This document shows, piece by piece, positions 1 through 12,839 of a DNA stretch of 64,000 nt (position 1 is its first letter; every line of letters starts with the position of its first letter). The stretch spans positions 8,287,517 through 8,351,516 of the forward strand of contig CM065173.1 in assembly GCA_033026295.1 (NCBI GenBank), in the 5' to 3' direction. Position numbers and translations under genes: made by a program. This stretch comes from Channa striata. Lineage: Eukaryota; Chordata; Actinopteri; Anabantiformes; Channidae. The notes beneath the pieces are model-generated. The model worked only from the letters and a program-made list of their open reading frames with translations. It was not told the origin of the DNA and ran no database searches.

Positions 1-2749
1 ACAAGTGTCAAGAGGGGATAGTTTCAGGTAGCAGACTAAACAGAGATAAATGAATTTGTATTATCTTCCAGTTAGTTTACAGTTGAATATTATCTGGTAA
101 ATATGACAAAAAGAATCTCAAAACCAAAGCATGACACAGTACACAGACAAAATAACCAGAACAGCTGCATGAGATCCAGACCAAGAGTCCTGTATTAATA
201 ATCATTCTTTCATGAAGACATGAATGGTGCATGTGAGAGGATTTCTAATGTAGAGGTAACGGCAGATACAATAGATGTTTTCATTTCATTTTGACAATGA
301 AAACACTGGATAAACTAAATAAACCACCTACCCACTGTGGGGTCAGTGTTTGCACTCCAGCTCCGAAGTGTCGAGCCTGACCCCTAAACTGACCCCTGAA
401 GTCCAGCCATTAGGGCTGCACAAACAAGGTTTCGAAATTGGGGAGGGGGTGTGTCAGAAAGCGAAAATGTTTTCTTAGATAAACACATTAATCAGATGAT
501 TCAGATAAGACTCACTCTTGGTGACATTTGCTTTCGGATTTCTGAGTGGCTGTTTCAGGAATCTCACGGAAACTTGTGTGAGCAATTGCAACTTCAGAGC
601 AAAACAAAGACGGAGGCAGACTAGCAGCCACCATGCCAGCGGCTGCGGTTGGACAGTAAAAACATGTGAAGCTGAGAAGACGGACTCAGCAGATGGACAT
701 AAAGTTACTGCTGCAGGTACAACATCCGACCTCTGACGCTCATTTGTCAACTCTCTCTTGTTGGTTATTGCAGGTCTTTGCTCAATATTCCATCGCTGTT
801 TCTTTCACACTGTAGGATTCCGAGCTGGGGAGACTCAGAGCCAGTCGAGATCCTGTCTGTAAAGCCCCCACACCACAGGATCGATTGGCCAGATAAGTCG
901 AGTTGGAAACATAATAAAATAAAGTTCTTTTGGCTGGATTGTAACCGTATGAATTAGAAAAACATACACACTAATTTCACGATGATGTGCGTTTCTGGCA
1001 CTTTGCACTGGTGTAAACAGACGTAGCATTAGCATTAGCAGAGGTAATTAACCTGCAACCCGCAGCCCTGACATCGAACACCAGAGATGAAGCAATAACA
1101 AAGCCAGAATTTACCACATCATCATCAGCTACTTTTCGCATCCTGTAAACATGTTTGTACGTGCTTTTTTCATCATCGCTCATGTGTGTGAAGCCTGGAA
1201 AACTATTTCCTTCTTTATATCTCAGCTGTTACATCCACCCGCTGCCTTATCGAGAAAGATCAAGGGTTTGATCGACGCTGCCTCCTTTACTGCTAATGCC
1301 CATTAACCTGATCTCCCCTCAGAATCCGTCAAGGTGAGGGTAACGCAGCTCAAGCAGAAGATCAGACATAGACAGATGAATGTCTGAACCTGCGCCGCCT
1401 TTACTGAAAGCAGAGCCATGGTGGTAGTATTTGTATTTCTCCAAACACTCTCAGCTTTGTCCCGGGATTATTACGGGCTGACATCAATGGTTTAAACCCC
1501 GTATATCACCTGTTCAGCGATGGAGGCTGAGGGCGTTCTCACACGCTGTGACGAGACATCCTGTGGAAAGTGCGAGATCTGTATCGATGGCGTGTACAAG
1601 TAGCAAAACTGCAATGGGTCAAACTTATTTCCCTCTTGATCGAGCCTAATGTTAATGACGGTAAATCTTGTCCTCTTCAAACGTGCTCTTATGAGATTCT
1701 TGGATTTATGTTTGACCCCTGCAGGTTCACATGCTGTGCGATGGTCTATGAGAAAGCTTAAACAGATGTTTTATGTAGTTGTTTTCTGTCTAATTGTTCT
1801 TCTTTTATATGTTGGGTTTTCACTGCGGAACCATGGCAAAGACAATTTACTGTCACCTGCAGAGAGACAGACATTAAATTTTTGCTTATTCTATTTCTAA
1901 TTATTCCTACATGGAACATTTGGAATAAGACTGCCATGTAATGCAGTTTCTTCATTACTAAAGTTTTGCACCGAGGTAAATTTCGCTGTTGTAGTACTTT
2001 AAGTGGGCAATATTTTTTCTGTAAAATTACACCCAGCTGGGTGTCCTGCTTGGATGGCCTTATCATGAGATCACATGACAGCCTTGGTATTCGTGTCAGC
2101 CTGAAGCACAAAGTGGGGCTACAACAGAGAAGTGCGCCCCATTCTTACTAATTGAAATACTGTAGACCCTATTGCCCAAATGTAATTATAGCATCAAGGA
2201 TGGGCACATGAGAAAACAGCAAGAAACAAATTGAAATTTAAGAGTGAAATACAAATTGTCTCCAGCAGTGCATAAGTGTTCATTGTGCCCACAAGACCTG
2301 GCCTGGAAAATGCGGTGTACAGTATGCATAATGCTCGAATGCTTTATTAAATCAAGAAGCGAGAAAACAAACAAAAAAATGAAATCTCTCATTATAGTAT
2401 GTTTTACTTTATTGTGGCCACCTTCACCTAAAAAAACTAATAATTTAAACGAGAAGTACACAGGTACTTTTCTTAAAAAAGGTTTGAAAAGTCACTTGTT
2501 AAATGACATTCATTAGTTTGCATTTGGCTTCACTACATGAGAATTACGAGTTACTCTGTTATTTGAGATTAAGGAGCTGACTGAAGGACAAAAACCAGTG
2601 TCAACGCCACTGACAAATGTAGTGACAAATAGACTTAGCTTAAATTTATGTCCAAAAATGTCCCGTATGAGTCGCAACTTGTTATGTATGACATAACTGA
2701 CTGACTGAGGACAAGTTCATTTTGTTGTCTTTGACTTGCTTTAGTGTGG
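1..2749. other. Gene-free region, distal upstream of tlx
   Basis: No exon, RNA gene or clear repeat can be supported. All reading frames are short and look like chance. Confidence 0.6.
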
Positions 2750-2945
2750 TTTAGACATCCATCATCCATCCATCCCTTATCTGTAAACACTTATCATGTT
2801 TGGGGTCGGGGAGGGGGCTGCAGCCTATCCCGGCTGTCATTGGGTGAGAGGAGGGGTCCACCCTGGACAGGTCTCCAGTCTGTCTCAGAGCCGACACACA
2901 GAGACATACACAGACAGACACGCCTACAGGTAACTTAGAGTTTAG
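2750..2945 (+). mobile_element. Dispersed teleost repeat, copy A
   Basis: Begins CATCCATCC...TTATCTGTAAACACTTATC, then GGGGCTGCAGCCTATCC, TGTCATTGGGTGAGAGG, CACCCTGGACAGGTC and AACTTAGAGTTTAG. This order matches an abundant interspersed repeat I know from many fish genomes. A second copy in the same orientation is at 55630-55935. It is probably the 3' part of an old retroelement; family name not asserted. Confidence 0.65.
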
Positions 2946-5900
2946 TGTGGGTTACTGAAATAAAATGTCATAAATCATATAAGCGTTTCTTTTCCTTTTA
3001 CATTGCAATGGATATATTTTAGACTTTTGGCACATATAGGACTTGTACTTGATCAAATTAATGAATTATAATTAATTGTAATTAATAAAAGTCTGTGCAC
3101 CACTGTAACTTGCAGAAACCAAAGTTAGTATTAGCCGGTCAACAACTCTGGAGGCTCCATCAGCACCGACAGTCGTGGCTATATCAACGCGCTGGTGTTG
3201 TGACTCCTCTCACGTTGGGGAGCTGTCAGCAGGTCGGCTGCAGGGAGCTCAGAGTGCAGATGACAGGTGGGAGAGCAGAGCGGCTGCACTGGAATGAAAA
3301 TGGCACAGCCCGGACAGCATGGCGACAAAACGCTTCAAGAGCCTCGATAGTGCAGTGGATCCGGGCAGAAGATGCTTTCCAGACGCCTCAGTTAAGTGTT
3401 CGTGCCGTGAGTCAGTGCGTCGCTCACTAGCTGCGAGGGAGGGAGGGCGACTCTGGGCTGCTGTTTTTCTTTCCAAACTGCGATCGTTAGGTTTCTGCTT
3501 TTGCAACACAATGGCAGATGGGAACGCATCGATATTAGCAGAGGCCTCCTGCGTGCTCGGACACGCCTCGCAAAGTTCACCGGTGTCACGCTCCCTCCCC
3601 GACTCTGCTGCCGCGTGATGTTTGTGTACGGTTTCCCCCTCGGTGGTGACAGCTTGTGCCTACATGTTTTGCATTTGTTTTTCCAAAAATGCTTAAGCTT
3701 TGTTCCAAACAAACGCCTTGACTATGACTGACAACAGCTCCACGAACTGCTGATCATCTTTGGGAGGGGAAATATGTTGGTTTAGACTCAACCTTGAGCC
3801 TGAGCCAGTTGTTGTTCTGAGGTTAAACCCCACAACACCTGCTTCATGATTAACATTAGAACAGTCTCATTTTAAGCTCTGACATAAATTAACTTGTGTC
3901 CTTCTTAATAAAAGCAGCATATCTGGTTTCCTGAGTTCTACATCCGTCGGGACTAATGCATTTTCCTCCTGCTCGAAGGCTGTGCCGCTGACGACGGAGA
4001 CATTTCACGCAAGCTGTTGAAAATGGCAGCCACTTCACTCATTCCTAATCCAGATATTTCAGTCTCGACACTTTTATGGGTGGACAGTCGAAAGAGAGTC
4101 GAAGTTGCGCAGCAGTGGAACACAACAATCCTCTTAGTTACAGTAGCCAAGAATCTGGCCGAGGTGGAAAGACGCAGATGTGGAAGATCACGTTTCAGAT
4201 GATCGCTGATACACCAACAGCCCCAACAAGCCTCTGCAGCAGCTCGGCACACAGGAATGCGCCGCGCTGTTCACGGGCGATCGCTTTTTTGATGACACAG
4301 TAATAAAGTTCACGTCTTCTCAGGCCTTTCCTGCAAAACGAATCATTAAATGAGGGCGGCGATGAGAGGCAGCTGAAATCTGGAAATAGCCGGCGCGTTT
4401 CCATCCACCTACGGTGTCCTCACCACAAAAATCTAGTCACCACAAGTGGATTGACCTCGCTTTGTAACTGGAGACAGAGTTGTAGTTTGGAATTCGCAAA
4501 CTTTCATCTCCCCAGTCAAAACCTTTCATCGCGAATGGCTCAACATCTTGATCTGCCGTCAGTTATCTGCCAAGTAAAGTAAACACGAAACAAAAGGCCC
4601 TCCCTTGAAGAAATATAGGGTATCAGAGACGCTGAGAAACATTTTAATTATGGGGAGCTCGTGGATGCACAACCAGCGAGTCCCAGCGTATTTAAAACCT
4701 TTAAAACCCAACAGCTCAATGAGAAAGTGCACAAGTGGCCATTTTATGATCAGCAAGACTGATCTTTCAGGTTGTGTCACTCTTCGCAGCTTTTTTCGGT
4801 TGATCAGAGTCGTTCATTAAGAAAAGCCATTTGTAAAATTTCTCTGAAGACATATGATTGATTATGTTGAATTATCATCGAGGTCAGTGAACTTAAACGC
4901 ATCTTTCTTTTAATGTGCGTACATGATGTTGCAACAGTGCATAAAAGAAATTTGAACATGAACACCGATGGATTCTGAACTTGTGACAAGTGTTTTCGAG
5001 ATTCCGGGAAGACATCCTTCAAACATTGTAATAGCTGAGTGGTACTTCACATGCACATGTTCCTCAGCACACTCTCAAATTGTGATATTCTCATTTCAGC
5101 CATGGGCAGCAGAGCTAGTTTGAACTGCTGCATACAAGCAGCTCACTGCCTTAAGATTCCTTCTCTTCCCTCTCGCTGTAAAAGAGCAATCATTTCTTCA
5201 TTAGCCTTTTATTTGTTTCTAACTGTTCCACTTCAGGGGTAACACACACAGTTTATTTGGGCACTCTTAATTACAAAAGGGAGATTGTGTGCCCTCTCCG
5301 CCAAAATGAATGGCTCTCACAGCCTCCCAGAGGGCAACAGCAGCTTAGAGTTGGACTGTATCTGATTGCATTTTCCAGGATTGATGAAGTTATCGAAATA
5401 CTGACCAGACTGACTTGGACTTTATCTCGCTTGTATATACGGCTGTGAAGTCTTTAACCTGTGTCGTTTCGCCCTTGAGGTGAGGAGGATTAAGAGGAGA
5501 AATTCCTTTATTTCCTATTTGTTAGTTTTGGAGAATTTCTCCTTGTGAAGGAGAAGCCCGAGGGCCGTGAGCTCAGTCACGATAAATTACATTGCAGCGG
5601 TGTTTCTCTCTCCAGATAGCCATTCAGGAGGCAGAGCTACCTTCAGGATCTTTTCATTTTTCCTGCCGTTATTAAACACAGTGATAGAATCGGCTTCCCC
5701 CGGTCGATTCAGAGATGTCTGTGTTGACAACGGAAGGAGAAATATGGTTTGTTTTCTGCACTTCACTGTCGCCTTCGACATCAGATCCAAGACAAGCACA
5801 CTTTTGCTGACGCTTTTGCGTCAGAACCAGTGCAGTCCCACTGTACTGTGTGGTGAGCGAAGGCACAAGAACCACAACCTGACTTTTTCTGTATGTCCTC

Positions 5901-6404
5901 AGGATCAGTGGTTTAGAACTCTATCCTATAGCTGCATTAACTTGACAATGCCTCCCATTTCTGTGCGGCACCATGGATCATCCAAATAAGCAACATGTTG
6001 AATGGATGTGTGGACTTTTTCACCTGCATTCTTGCTCAGAGGATTTGTTTTCTTCTGTTTGAGCGAAGCAGCCAAATCTAAGCTAATTTATATGCAACAG
6101 TGCGATCAATCTTCTCATCCAACTCTCTGAGAGCAGCAAAGTAAATGTATTTCCCAGATTATTCGGAGAAAACCAGTCTACCAGTCTAACGTCACTTTTT
6201 GTTTAAATTATTTTAAATCCTGATTGGTGCACAGAAGTATCTGCCTCATATAGCAACAAGCTAATTGGAATCTGACTCTGTCTCTTAAGAATTATGTTGT
6301 TGTGCAGTTTTGTAGGACTGCAATTGTCTGAAGACAGGTTTAGTGCAGGTTTAGTGAAAATAAAGGTTTTCAGGCCCTTTCGAGTGTACGTATGCATTTT
6401 TAGC
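2946..6404. other. Gene-free region with two slightly GC-richer intervals
   Basis: The intervals 3130-3640 and 5450-5960 are GC-richer and carry frames of 100-140 aa on the + strand, but neither has a recognisable domain or convincing splice sites. They could be regulatory elements or non-coding transcript exons. Nothing is assigned. Confidence 0.5.
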
Positions 6405-6560
6405 TGACCGGGGCATGACACTGAACCGGATGCCCGTCCCAAGCCTGGTAAAAATTGGGGGGTGTTGCTTCAGGAAGGGCATCCAGCATAAAAATATGAC
6501 AAATCAACATGCGGGTCACTGTGGTGACCCTGATATCAAGTCAAAAGAAGAAAATTAAAC
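6405..6560 (+). mobile_element. L2-type LINE 3' tail / related SINE fragment
   Basis: CCCAAGCCTGGTAAAAATTG, TTGCTTCAGGAAGGGCATCC, AATCAACATGCGGG and GGTGACCCTGA follow the order of the shared 3' end of fish L2-like LINEs and their SINEs. The sequence is degenerate and truncated. Confidence 0.65.
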
Positions 6561-9331
6561 TGTGATGACACACGTTTTAAAGTTGTTATATTAGCAAAAA
6601 CAGAGCCACATCTTAGTTCCCCTGCCTCTGTTTGTGACTCCAAATCCTGAGCATTTTTTCAAGTATTGATTAATGCTGCTTTAACCTCATAAGTATAAAA
6701 CATAGAGGCGGATACTGAAGTCAAGAGATTGTAAATCATTAACAGGTACATTCTTGGTATGAACACATATAAACATTGATTTGTTCAGACGATGTTTTGA
6801 AGCCTTGCATCTGGGCGGCTTTGTGTTTCCCCCCAAACTGTGTTTAGCCGATGCTGGATGTCATAGATGCATATGATCGTGCTCCTCCTAAGAAAAACTG
6901 TTTCATATACACACACGGATACATGCACAACACACATAAACACCTACAGCAATTTCCTGGATGATATTGTTCTTGATACCCATCCAAAAACTTGGAGGGT
7001 GAGGCTAAAAGGCCTTAAATCTCATCCACAATTGATTATGGGCACTGAACTCAGTGTACATTAATTCAGTTTACGGCCATTAAAAGAAGAAGAATGCTTG
7101 GGCTTGCAAATGGCAAACTATGACTGTCAACAGCATGATGTATGGTAGCTTATTATATTCCCCTCATTATGATTAATAACATAGGAAGGGATCCTCCATT
7201 CTTGTCGAGATGGAAAATGTAATTAGCCATCTTGGCTGGCGTTGGAGCCAGGCCTCCTCTTGGCTGCTCACTTCCCCAGGATAAAACACCCAGTTTACAG
7301 TGGGAAGCTGCATCTCGTGCACAAAACCTACAGCTGGTTACACAACATGAGCATTAGCCCAACATCCCTTTTCTCCAGTGCTGTAAATCCTTTTACCCGT
7401 GATCAGTTTGTACCACCGCTGTTGCAAAATTGAATTTGCTCTTGATTTTAAGCTGGTTTGAAACGTTGTGATGTAAGTTACTTGTATAATTCATTGACAG
7501 TGGCAAGAAGTGCAGCAGAATAATGCGAGAAAAATCTGAAAATATGATTAATTCGTGCTCATGTTGATGGCGTGTCTAATAATGATCTCTTACGAGAGGT
7601 CATAGTTGCCCCATATTTGTGTTTGTGACAGCATAGAGGTGAGTGAGGGGTGGGCGAGGGGTTAGAGGGGAGAGGGGTGTTGGTGGAAGAGAGTAATGAT
7701 GCAGAGCACAGGGAGGGCATTCTCATCATTTTTGCCGCCGCACCTGCACTCAGCACCTTCGAGACTGATCGAGCTAAACATCAATTAATGCAGCGATTTC
7801 CTCACGGAGACCCGTCCTGCTCTCACCTGGACTCAGCTGCGGCCTTCCAGTAATGACTGGGACAAACCCAGAGACACAGACGGAAGACGGTGTCCTACAG
7901 CAGCACTGGCGTCCAGATTTTGCACTGGATTGTCACACAAACACAAAGTCGTCAAACCTGCCACACATGGAGGCTGACAGGGAATTTGACTTTCTTTGTG
8001 TTTCTTCTTAAAAAGAACAACTTTGCAAGACTGTCAAATAAATATATACTTGAAAAAGTATATATTTATTTATAAAAGTATACACATGAAAGACAAATGT
8101 TTCAGTCAATGTATCAATCGAACCCGTAGGAAACACGAGAAAGTCTTTTACTGCTTAAACTCGCCATAAATACTTGGAATCATTAAACAGGTGTTGTTGT
8201 TTCTAAAAATGTATGAATTTGATATTTAATTGTCTTGACTCAGCATTGAAGATGGAAAACATGCATAATCACATTATGTTTCTGAGCTGTTGGGTGCAAA
8301 TGGTTAAAATGGGCATTTAGAGTTTCATGCAGTATTCAATAGAAGATGACATATTGAAAGTAAAAACACAGATCCTTCTCATTAGTTCATTCTAGGAGAG
8401 AAGAGAAAGTCGTGTAACTCTAAGGTCATAGGCAGAATATTAACACTGCAAGTTCCCAGATTTACAATCATGCTAAAACACTCAGGATTTCATTATGTTT
8501 CTACTAATAAATTGCAGTATATGTGACGTAAGGTTGGGGACAGACGACAAATAGTTGGTAGTATTTCTGTGCTAGGAGGCGACGTTGCATCACAGTTTGA
8601 TGCTGCATCAGGTTTCACCCCTTTGACCTCCAGGCCTGCACTTTGTGAGCACTTGCATTGCTTCTTCTTGAGCACTGGATCTGGGAGCTGAATGGAAATC
8701 ATGACGTCTGGTCTCTGACACGGTCTTTAAAAGCCCCTGACAAATGACCATTTTGTATCCATACAGACGTACTGTCTTTTGTCCACTCAGATTTTTAGAT
8801 GGATTGTCTGCCTGCATCCATGTTGGAAGCTGTTTTGGGTAAGATTTTATGAGTCCCGGCTGCCACTGCAGCTGAAAGCATTTAATTCCTTCAATGAGAC
8901 GCAGATTGGTTGTGTAACTGACTTCATTCTTACGTCAGATTCCAGCCAGTAAATGCATCTGGTCCAGCATTTCCTGAACCCTTTGCTTTCACAGTGGATG
9001 CAGGATTTGGGTTGGACAGTGACACAACCTTTGCAACCCAATCACTTTAGATGTAGACACTGGACCAGAAATGTGTTTGATACAAAACGCGTGTGACACA
9101 TTGTGCATGTCGTGTTCAAATCTGAACCAGAAATAGATGTGAAGCATCAATAAAGCGAAACATAATTAGAACGAGAACACGAGGTCCTGCAGTGTGAACA
9201 TAGCTGCAGTTAACACCTTTCTGACTCTACGATCACATCTGCTCCTATTGGCCCTGGTGCAACTCCCATCGTCCCCTTCTGCACAGTCTTTCATTCTCAG
9301 CCCATCGTGCAGCTTCAATAAAGAAAACGCA

Positions 9332-9333
<2 letters not shown>
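6561..9333. other. Gene-free region
   Basis: It contains the stem-loop at 8036-8071 and otherwise unremarkable AT-rich sequence. I see no coding or RNA gene. Confidence 0.55.
8036..8071. repeat. Perfect 15-bp AT-rich inverted repeat with 6-nt loop
   Basis: The left arm AAATAAATATATACT (8036-8050) and right arm AGTATATATTTATTT (8057-8071) are exact reverse complements around TGAAAA. It lies in gene-free DNA and could be the core of a small foldback element. Confidence 0.8.

Positions 9334-9396
<63 letters not shown>
9334..9396. repeat. (TG)n microsatellite
   Basis: About 31 uninterrupted TG units. Confidence 0.95.
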
Positions 9397-9398
<2 letters not shown>

Positions 9399-9539
9399 CT
9401 GACCAACTCCTATCAGAGGAGGGGAATAAAAACACCACCAACAATCGACTAACAGCAACTTGAGATGGCGGGCTCTCATCCATCACTCTGCATGTTCACG
9501 GACGCCATATGAAAACACAAACAAGCAATCAATTGTTTT

Positions 9540-9918
9540 GCGCACAGCTAGGGGCCTCCTAATAGAGCACATTTATCTGACGCCATGGTGGTAGCCCCAG
9601 CAATACTTTAATTTGTGAGACATTATGTTGAGTTAATGCCTACCAGGTTGCTGTTCAACGGGGAAAGGGGGTCTCAGCACATTTGGCGGCGCTGTAAAAG
9701 CCAGCATCGTGCTGTATTGTACTGGGACACAGTGATGTAAATGATCTCGCCCGCTGTATCTTTAATGGGTTGTGAAATGAATTTATGTGGGAATATTTGC
9801 AGAGGAATATTGCATTGTATCATGGCATAATTAGAGAGCAGGATGTGTTGGCCCATACGGAAGCCGCTGCTGTACAACAACCGGCTGTGTTTGTCCTTCG
9901 GCCGCCCCTGTGATTGGA
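9540..9918. promoter_or_regulatory. Candidate conserved enhancer-like block (upstream of tlx)
   Basis: A non-repetitive stretch bounded by microsatellites, with AATTAGAG, TTTAATTTG and TTTATCTGACG motifs and balanced composition, and no ORF. Vertebrate developmental homeobox genes usually have such elements. Conservation cannot be tested here, so this is inference. Confidence 0.3.
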
Positions 9919-10021
9919 TGGAGACAGAGGGAGAGAGGGAGAGAGAGAGAGAGAGAGATGGGGAGAGAGGGAGAGAAGCCAGGCTCTCTAATAATGATGT
10001 GCCCTCAGGCCTAATGTGCCA

Positions 10022-10054
<33 letters not shown>

Positions 10055-10103
10055 GCTGGTGTAGTAAACACACACTCACACACACACACACACACACACA
10101 CAC
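9919..10103. repeat. Compound GA / CT / CA microsatellite forming complementary arms
   Basis: A purine tract of (GA)n and GGGAGA (9919-9977) and a (CT)n tract (10022-10054) are complementary and about 45 bp apart, followed by (CA)n (10067-10103). Long ORFs on both strands here are repeat artefacts. Confidence 0.85.
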
Positions 10104-10929
10104 CAACAATGAGTTCATTTGAAATGTTCTTTTTCCTTCATGTTGCAAATAAATTTAACCTCAACCTCATTATTTGATTTTTGGAGCATAAACAAAGATC
10201 CAGTTTGTATATTAGGGTTTTTATCCCACCCATAAAAAAATCAAAGTATTAATTGTTAGTTTGAGTGTGGATTATTAAGCTGTGTCAGACAAAACTACAC
10301 ATAGAACCATCATTACTGTAAACACTTTCTCAGTGTTTTCTGAAAACTCTGCTCATTTTCCTCACGTCTCTCTGCATCTGCTCCCTTCTTCAAGTGTTGT
10401 GGTTTCCCCCAAATCCTTTATTTCTGAATTTCCACCACCGTCTTTTGTTATTTGGATAAGCAAAAGGTGAGATAAACTGTTTTTCATCATTAAAACATAG
10501 CTGTGTTGTCCTAATTGGGTTTTTGGATTGTTGCATATTTGCTATAAATCTATTTGGTTTTGCAAAAGAAGATTCAATTTATAGCTGCTTATTATTATCA
10601 CCTAAACACAGTAAAAATACAATCTAAGCTGCTGGAAAAATTATTTATTTGGCTTTTCTGCCAAAAGATTTAAACTGGAACTTGGTTGGTCACCACAGAG
10701 AAATAAGATTTTTGCAAAAATAAATTATTAAAGAAAAATACAAAGAAGTTGTAAGTTAAAAAAAACCCCAGTCAAAACAAAATAAAACTAATAGAATTAA
10801 AACACATAAACATGACACCTGACACAATATCTATAGACGTACAGTATGAATGATTGAAAATATTAAGAACATACAAGAACAGAGCGAGATGGTGATTATG
10901 CAAAATGCAACATGAAATAAGAAGCTGAA

Positions 10930-11900
10930 GCCCAGAGACAGGAGTGGGTCTACCGTCATCTGCAGCCCAGTGAATCATTCATATCCAGTTTTATTCGGAG
11001 GCAGATGTCAGTCCTCCTCCCTCTCCCTCCCTCCTCTTCATCGCCCCGGGCCGCTCTCCTGCCCGCTGGCCGGGGTTGGCGAGGCTAAGCTCGGCCTGAC
11101 AGGCGACTGGTGGCTCTTCAATGCCGGAGAGGAAATTAAATTACGGCTCCTGTTGGCCGCTTTGTAAACAAGACAAAAGCCAATGATACGGCCAATTACA
11201 CCTAAAAAAAAGATGCATGTGTACAACAGGCTGCGAGAGCAGCAAGAGCCAAGGACGGACAGGAGCACAGAGATGATTTTAAAGGTAGTCTGAGCAATTT
11301 GCACCAAAAGGGGCACATTTTAAATATCAATAATATTTATAAATGGCCATGCGTTTAGATCCAAAAGAACACAAGACATGAAGATGGTGGCTTATTATTC
11401 CCAGATGTTAATTTTACCCACCAGTAGGCAAAATAACCTCTTCATGCAAAACGTGCAAAATCCCATAAATAATTTGAAATTATTGTTGGCCAGCCTTGTA
11501 GGAAATGGGAATTCGTTCATAAATACCCACGTCTTCTCCTGAAAATAACTACACATTAATAATCACAATTACATTTAGTGTCAAAGCAGGACGGAGCCTG
11601 ACGCTCCTGATCTATGTCAGAATAAATATGGAGTGTTTCCCGTGAAGCGACGCATCCTGCAGCAGTCGAGCAGTTCTGGAAGAAATTGTTGATTTATGCA
11701 ACTCCTGCAGACAAAAGAAGAATGCATATTAAAATCCACAAATGTTACTGATCAGCTGCTGTGAAGTATTGATGCGTAAAATATGAAAGCGATTATGGAC
11801 ATTTGTTTAAAAATTACTGCTTAAATGCAAAAACTATTAAAGATTAATTAAATCATATCAACACTAATAACATTATTCTCAGGATTATTATTGCTTACAT
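10930..11900. promoter_or_regulatory. Candidate conserved enhancer-like block (upstream of tlx)
   Basis: A GC-rich start (CGCCCCGGGCCGCTC) gives way to AAATTAAATTACGG, GCCAATTAC and CCATAAATAATTTG motifs, many of them ATTA/TAAT homeodomain cores, with no low-complexity sequence and no gene. The texture differs from the flanking AT-rich DNA. Inference only. Confidence 0.3.
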
Positions 11901-11989
11901 TTTTAGTCTTATTGTGTTTATTTTATATATTAAGTGGGTCCCATTCTAAGTTAAAATCTGCAAAAGACACATAATCCCAATCATCTTTC

Positions 11990-12260
11990 CAACAAATAAC
12001 CATCTACAAACCGGCTTCACAGTCTCCCAATAAGCCCCCGATGAAAATGGCGATCAGAGTAAATAAAATAGATGGTCTTTATCAAAGTAAATTAGATTCA
12101 CCTAAATAGTTCACCGGAGGGGCCGAGCAGTTCCTGTAATTCACTTTAAGGTTCACCAACTTACTCAATAAAGCCCCGGCTCGGAATAACTGATGTCTAA
12201 TCGATAGGTTTATCTGAGGAAAACAGCTGGGAAGAGCGAAATGAATCGGTTCGCATTGGG
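11990..12260. promoter_or_regulatory. Candidate conserved enhancer-like block (upstream of tlx)
   Basis: A balanced-composition stretch with TAATCGATAG, TTAGATTCACC and TTCCTGTAATTC motifs, without repeats or frames. It is followed by AT-rich, then pyrimidine-rich (12530-12650) sequence. Confidence 0.28.
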
Positions 12261-12839
12261 AAGGAAAAGAGCCGAAGATGAAGTCGAGAATCGGACGTGC
12301 AGTAATGAAATGACGCTTTTATTTAACGCCTTTATGTCGATGTTTTGCACAAATAGATCGAAGTCAAAGCTAAGGGAAATTATTTTTAATAACTTTACCA
12401 TATTACCAGCATCATAGTATAATAAAATATTTTTATTATTTTTATAATTCTAATAATTCTAATAAATCATTTCCACAAATGTACCTGTTTCCGTGCAGAC
12501 CGTGAGGCCTCTGCCGCTCGGCTCATGACATCCTCCCAGTCCCAAGCCTCCATTTCCGCGGTTTCTCCCCTCTTTTTTCCACCCGTTGCACTCCCCCTTC
12601 CTCCTCCTTTCCACCCCTCTCCTCTTCTCCACTGCGTCCAGTGTCGAGTCGTCTGATCCGGGCAGGAGGCGCCAGGTTTTCCCCTGAGGGGGGCGAAGAG
12701 TCAAGGACTGAACCCTCCAAATGCAGAATAATGTAATTCTACACTCTGAGTAAAAAGGGTTCCCGGGCTCGGGATGGTCCTTGCAGTGGGTTTGCAGCAG
12801 AACTGGTGGCTCCACACTCTCAACAATGAAGGTTCTGCA

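Noticed and set aside
5567..5989. 140-codon + strand frame
   Set aside because: No recognisable domain, no supporting splice or promoter context, and overlapping open frames on the other strand.
9166..9486. Frames with long His-Thr or Cys-Val runs
   Set aside because: They are translations of the TG/CA microsatellite.
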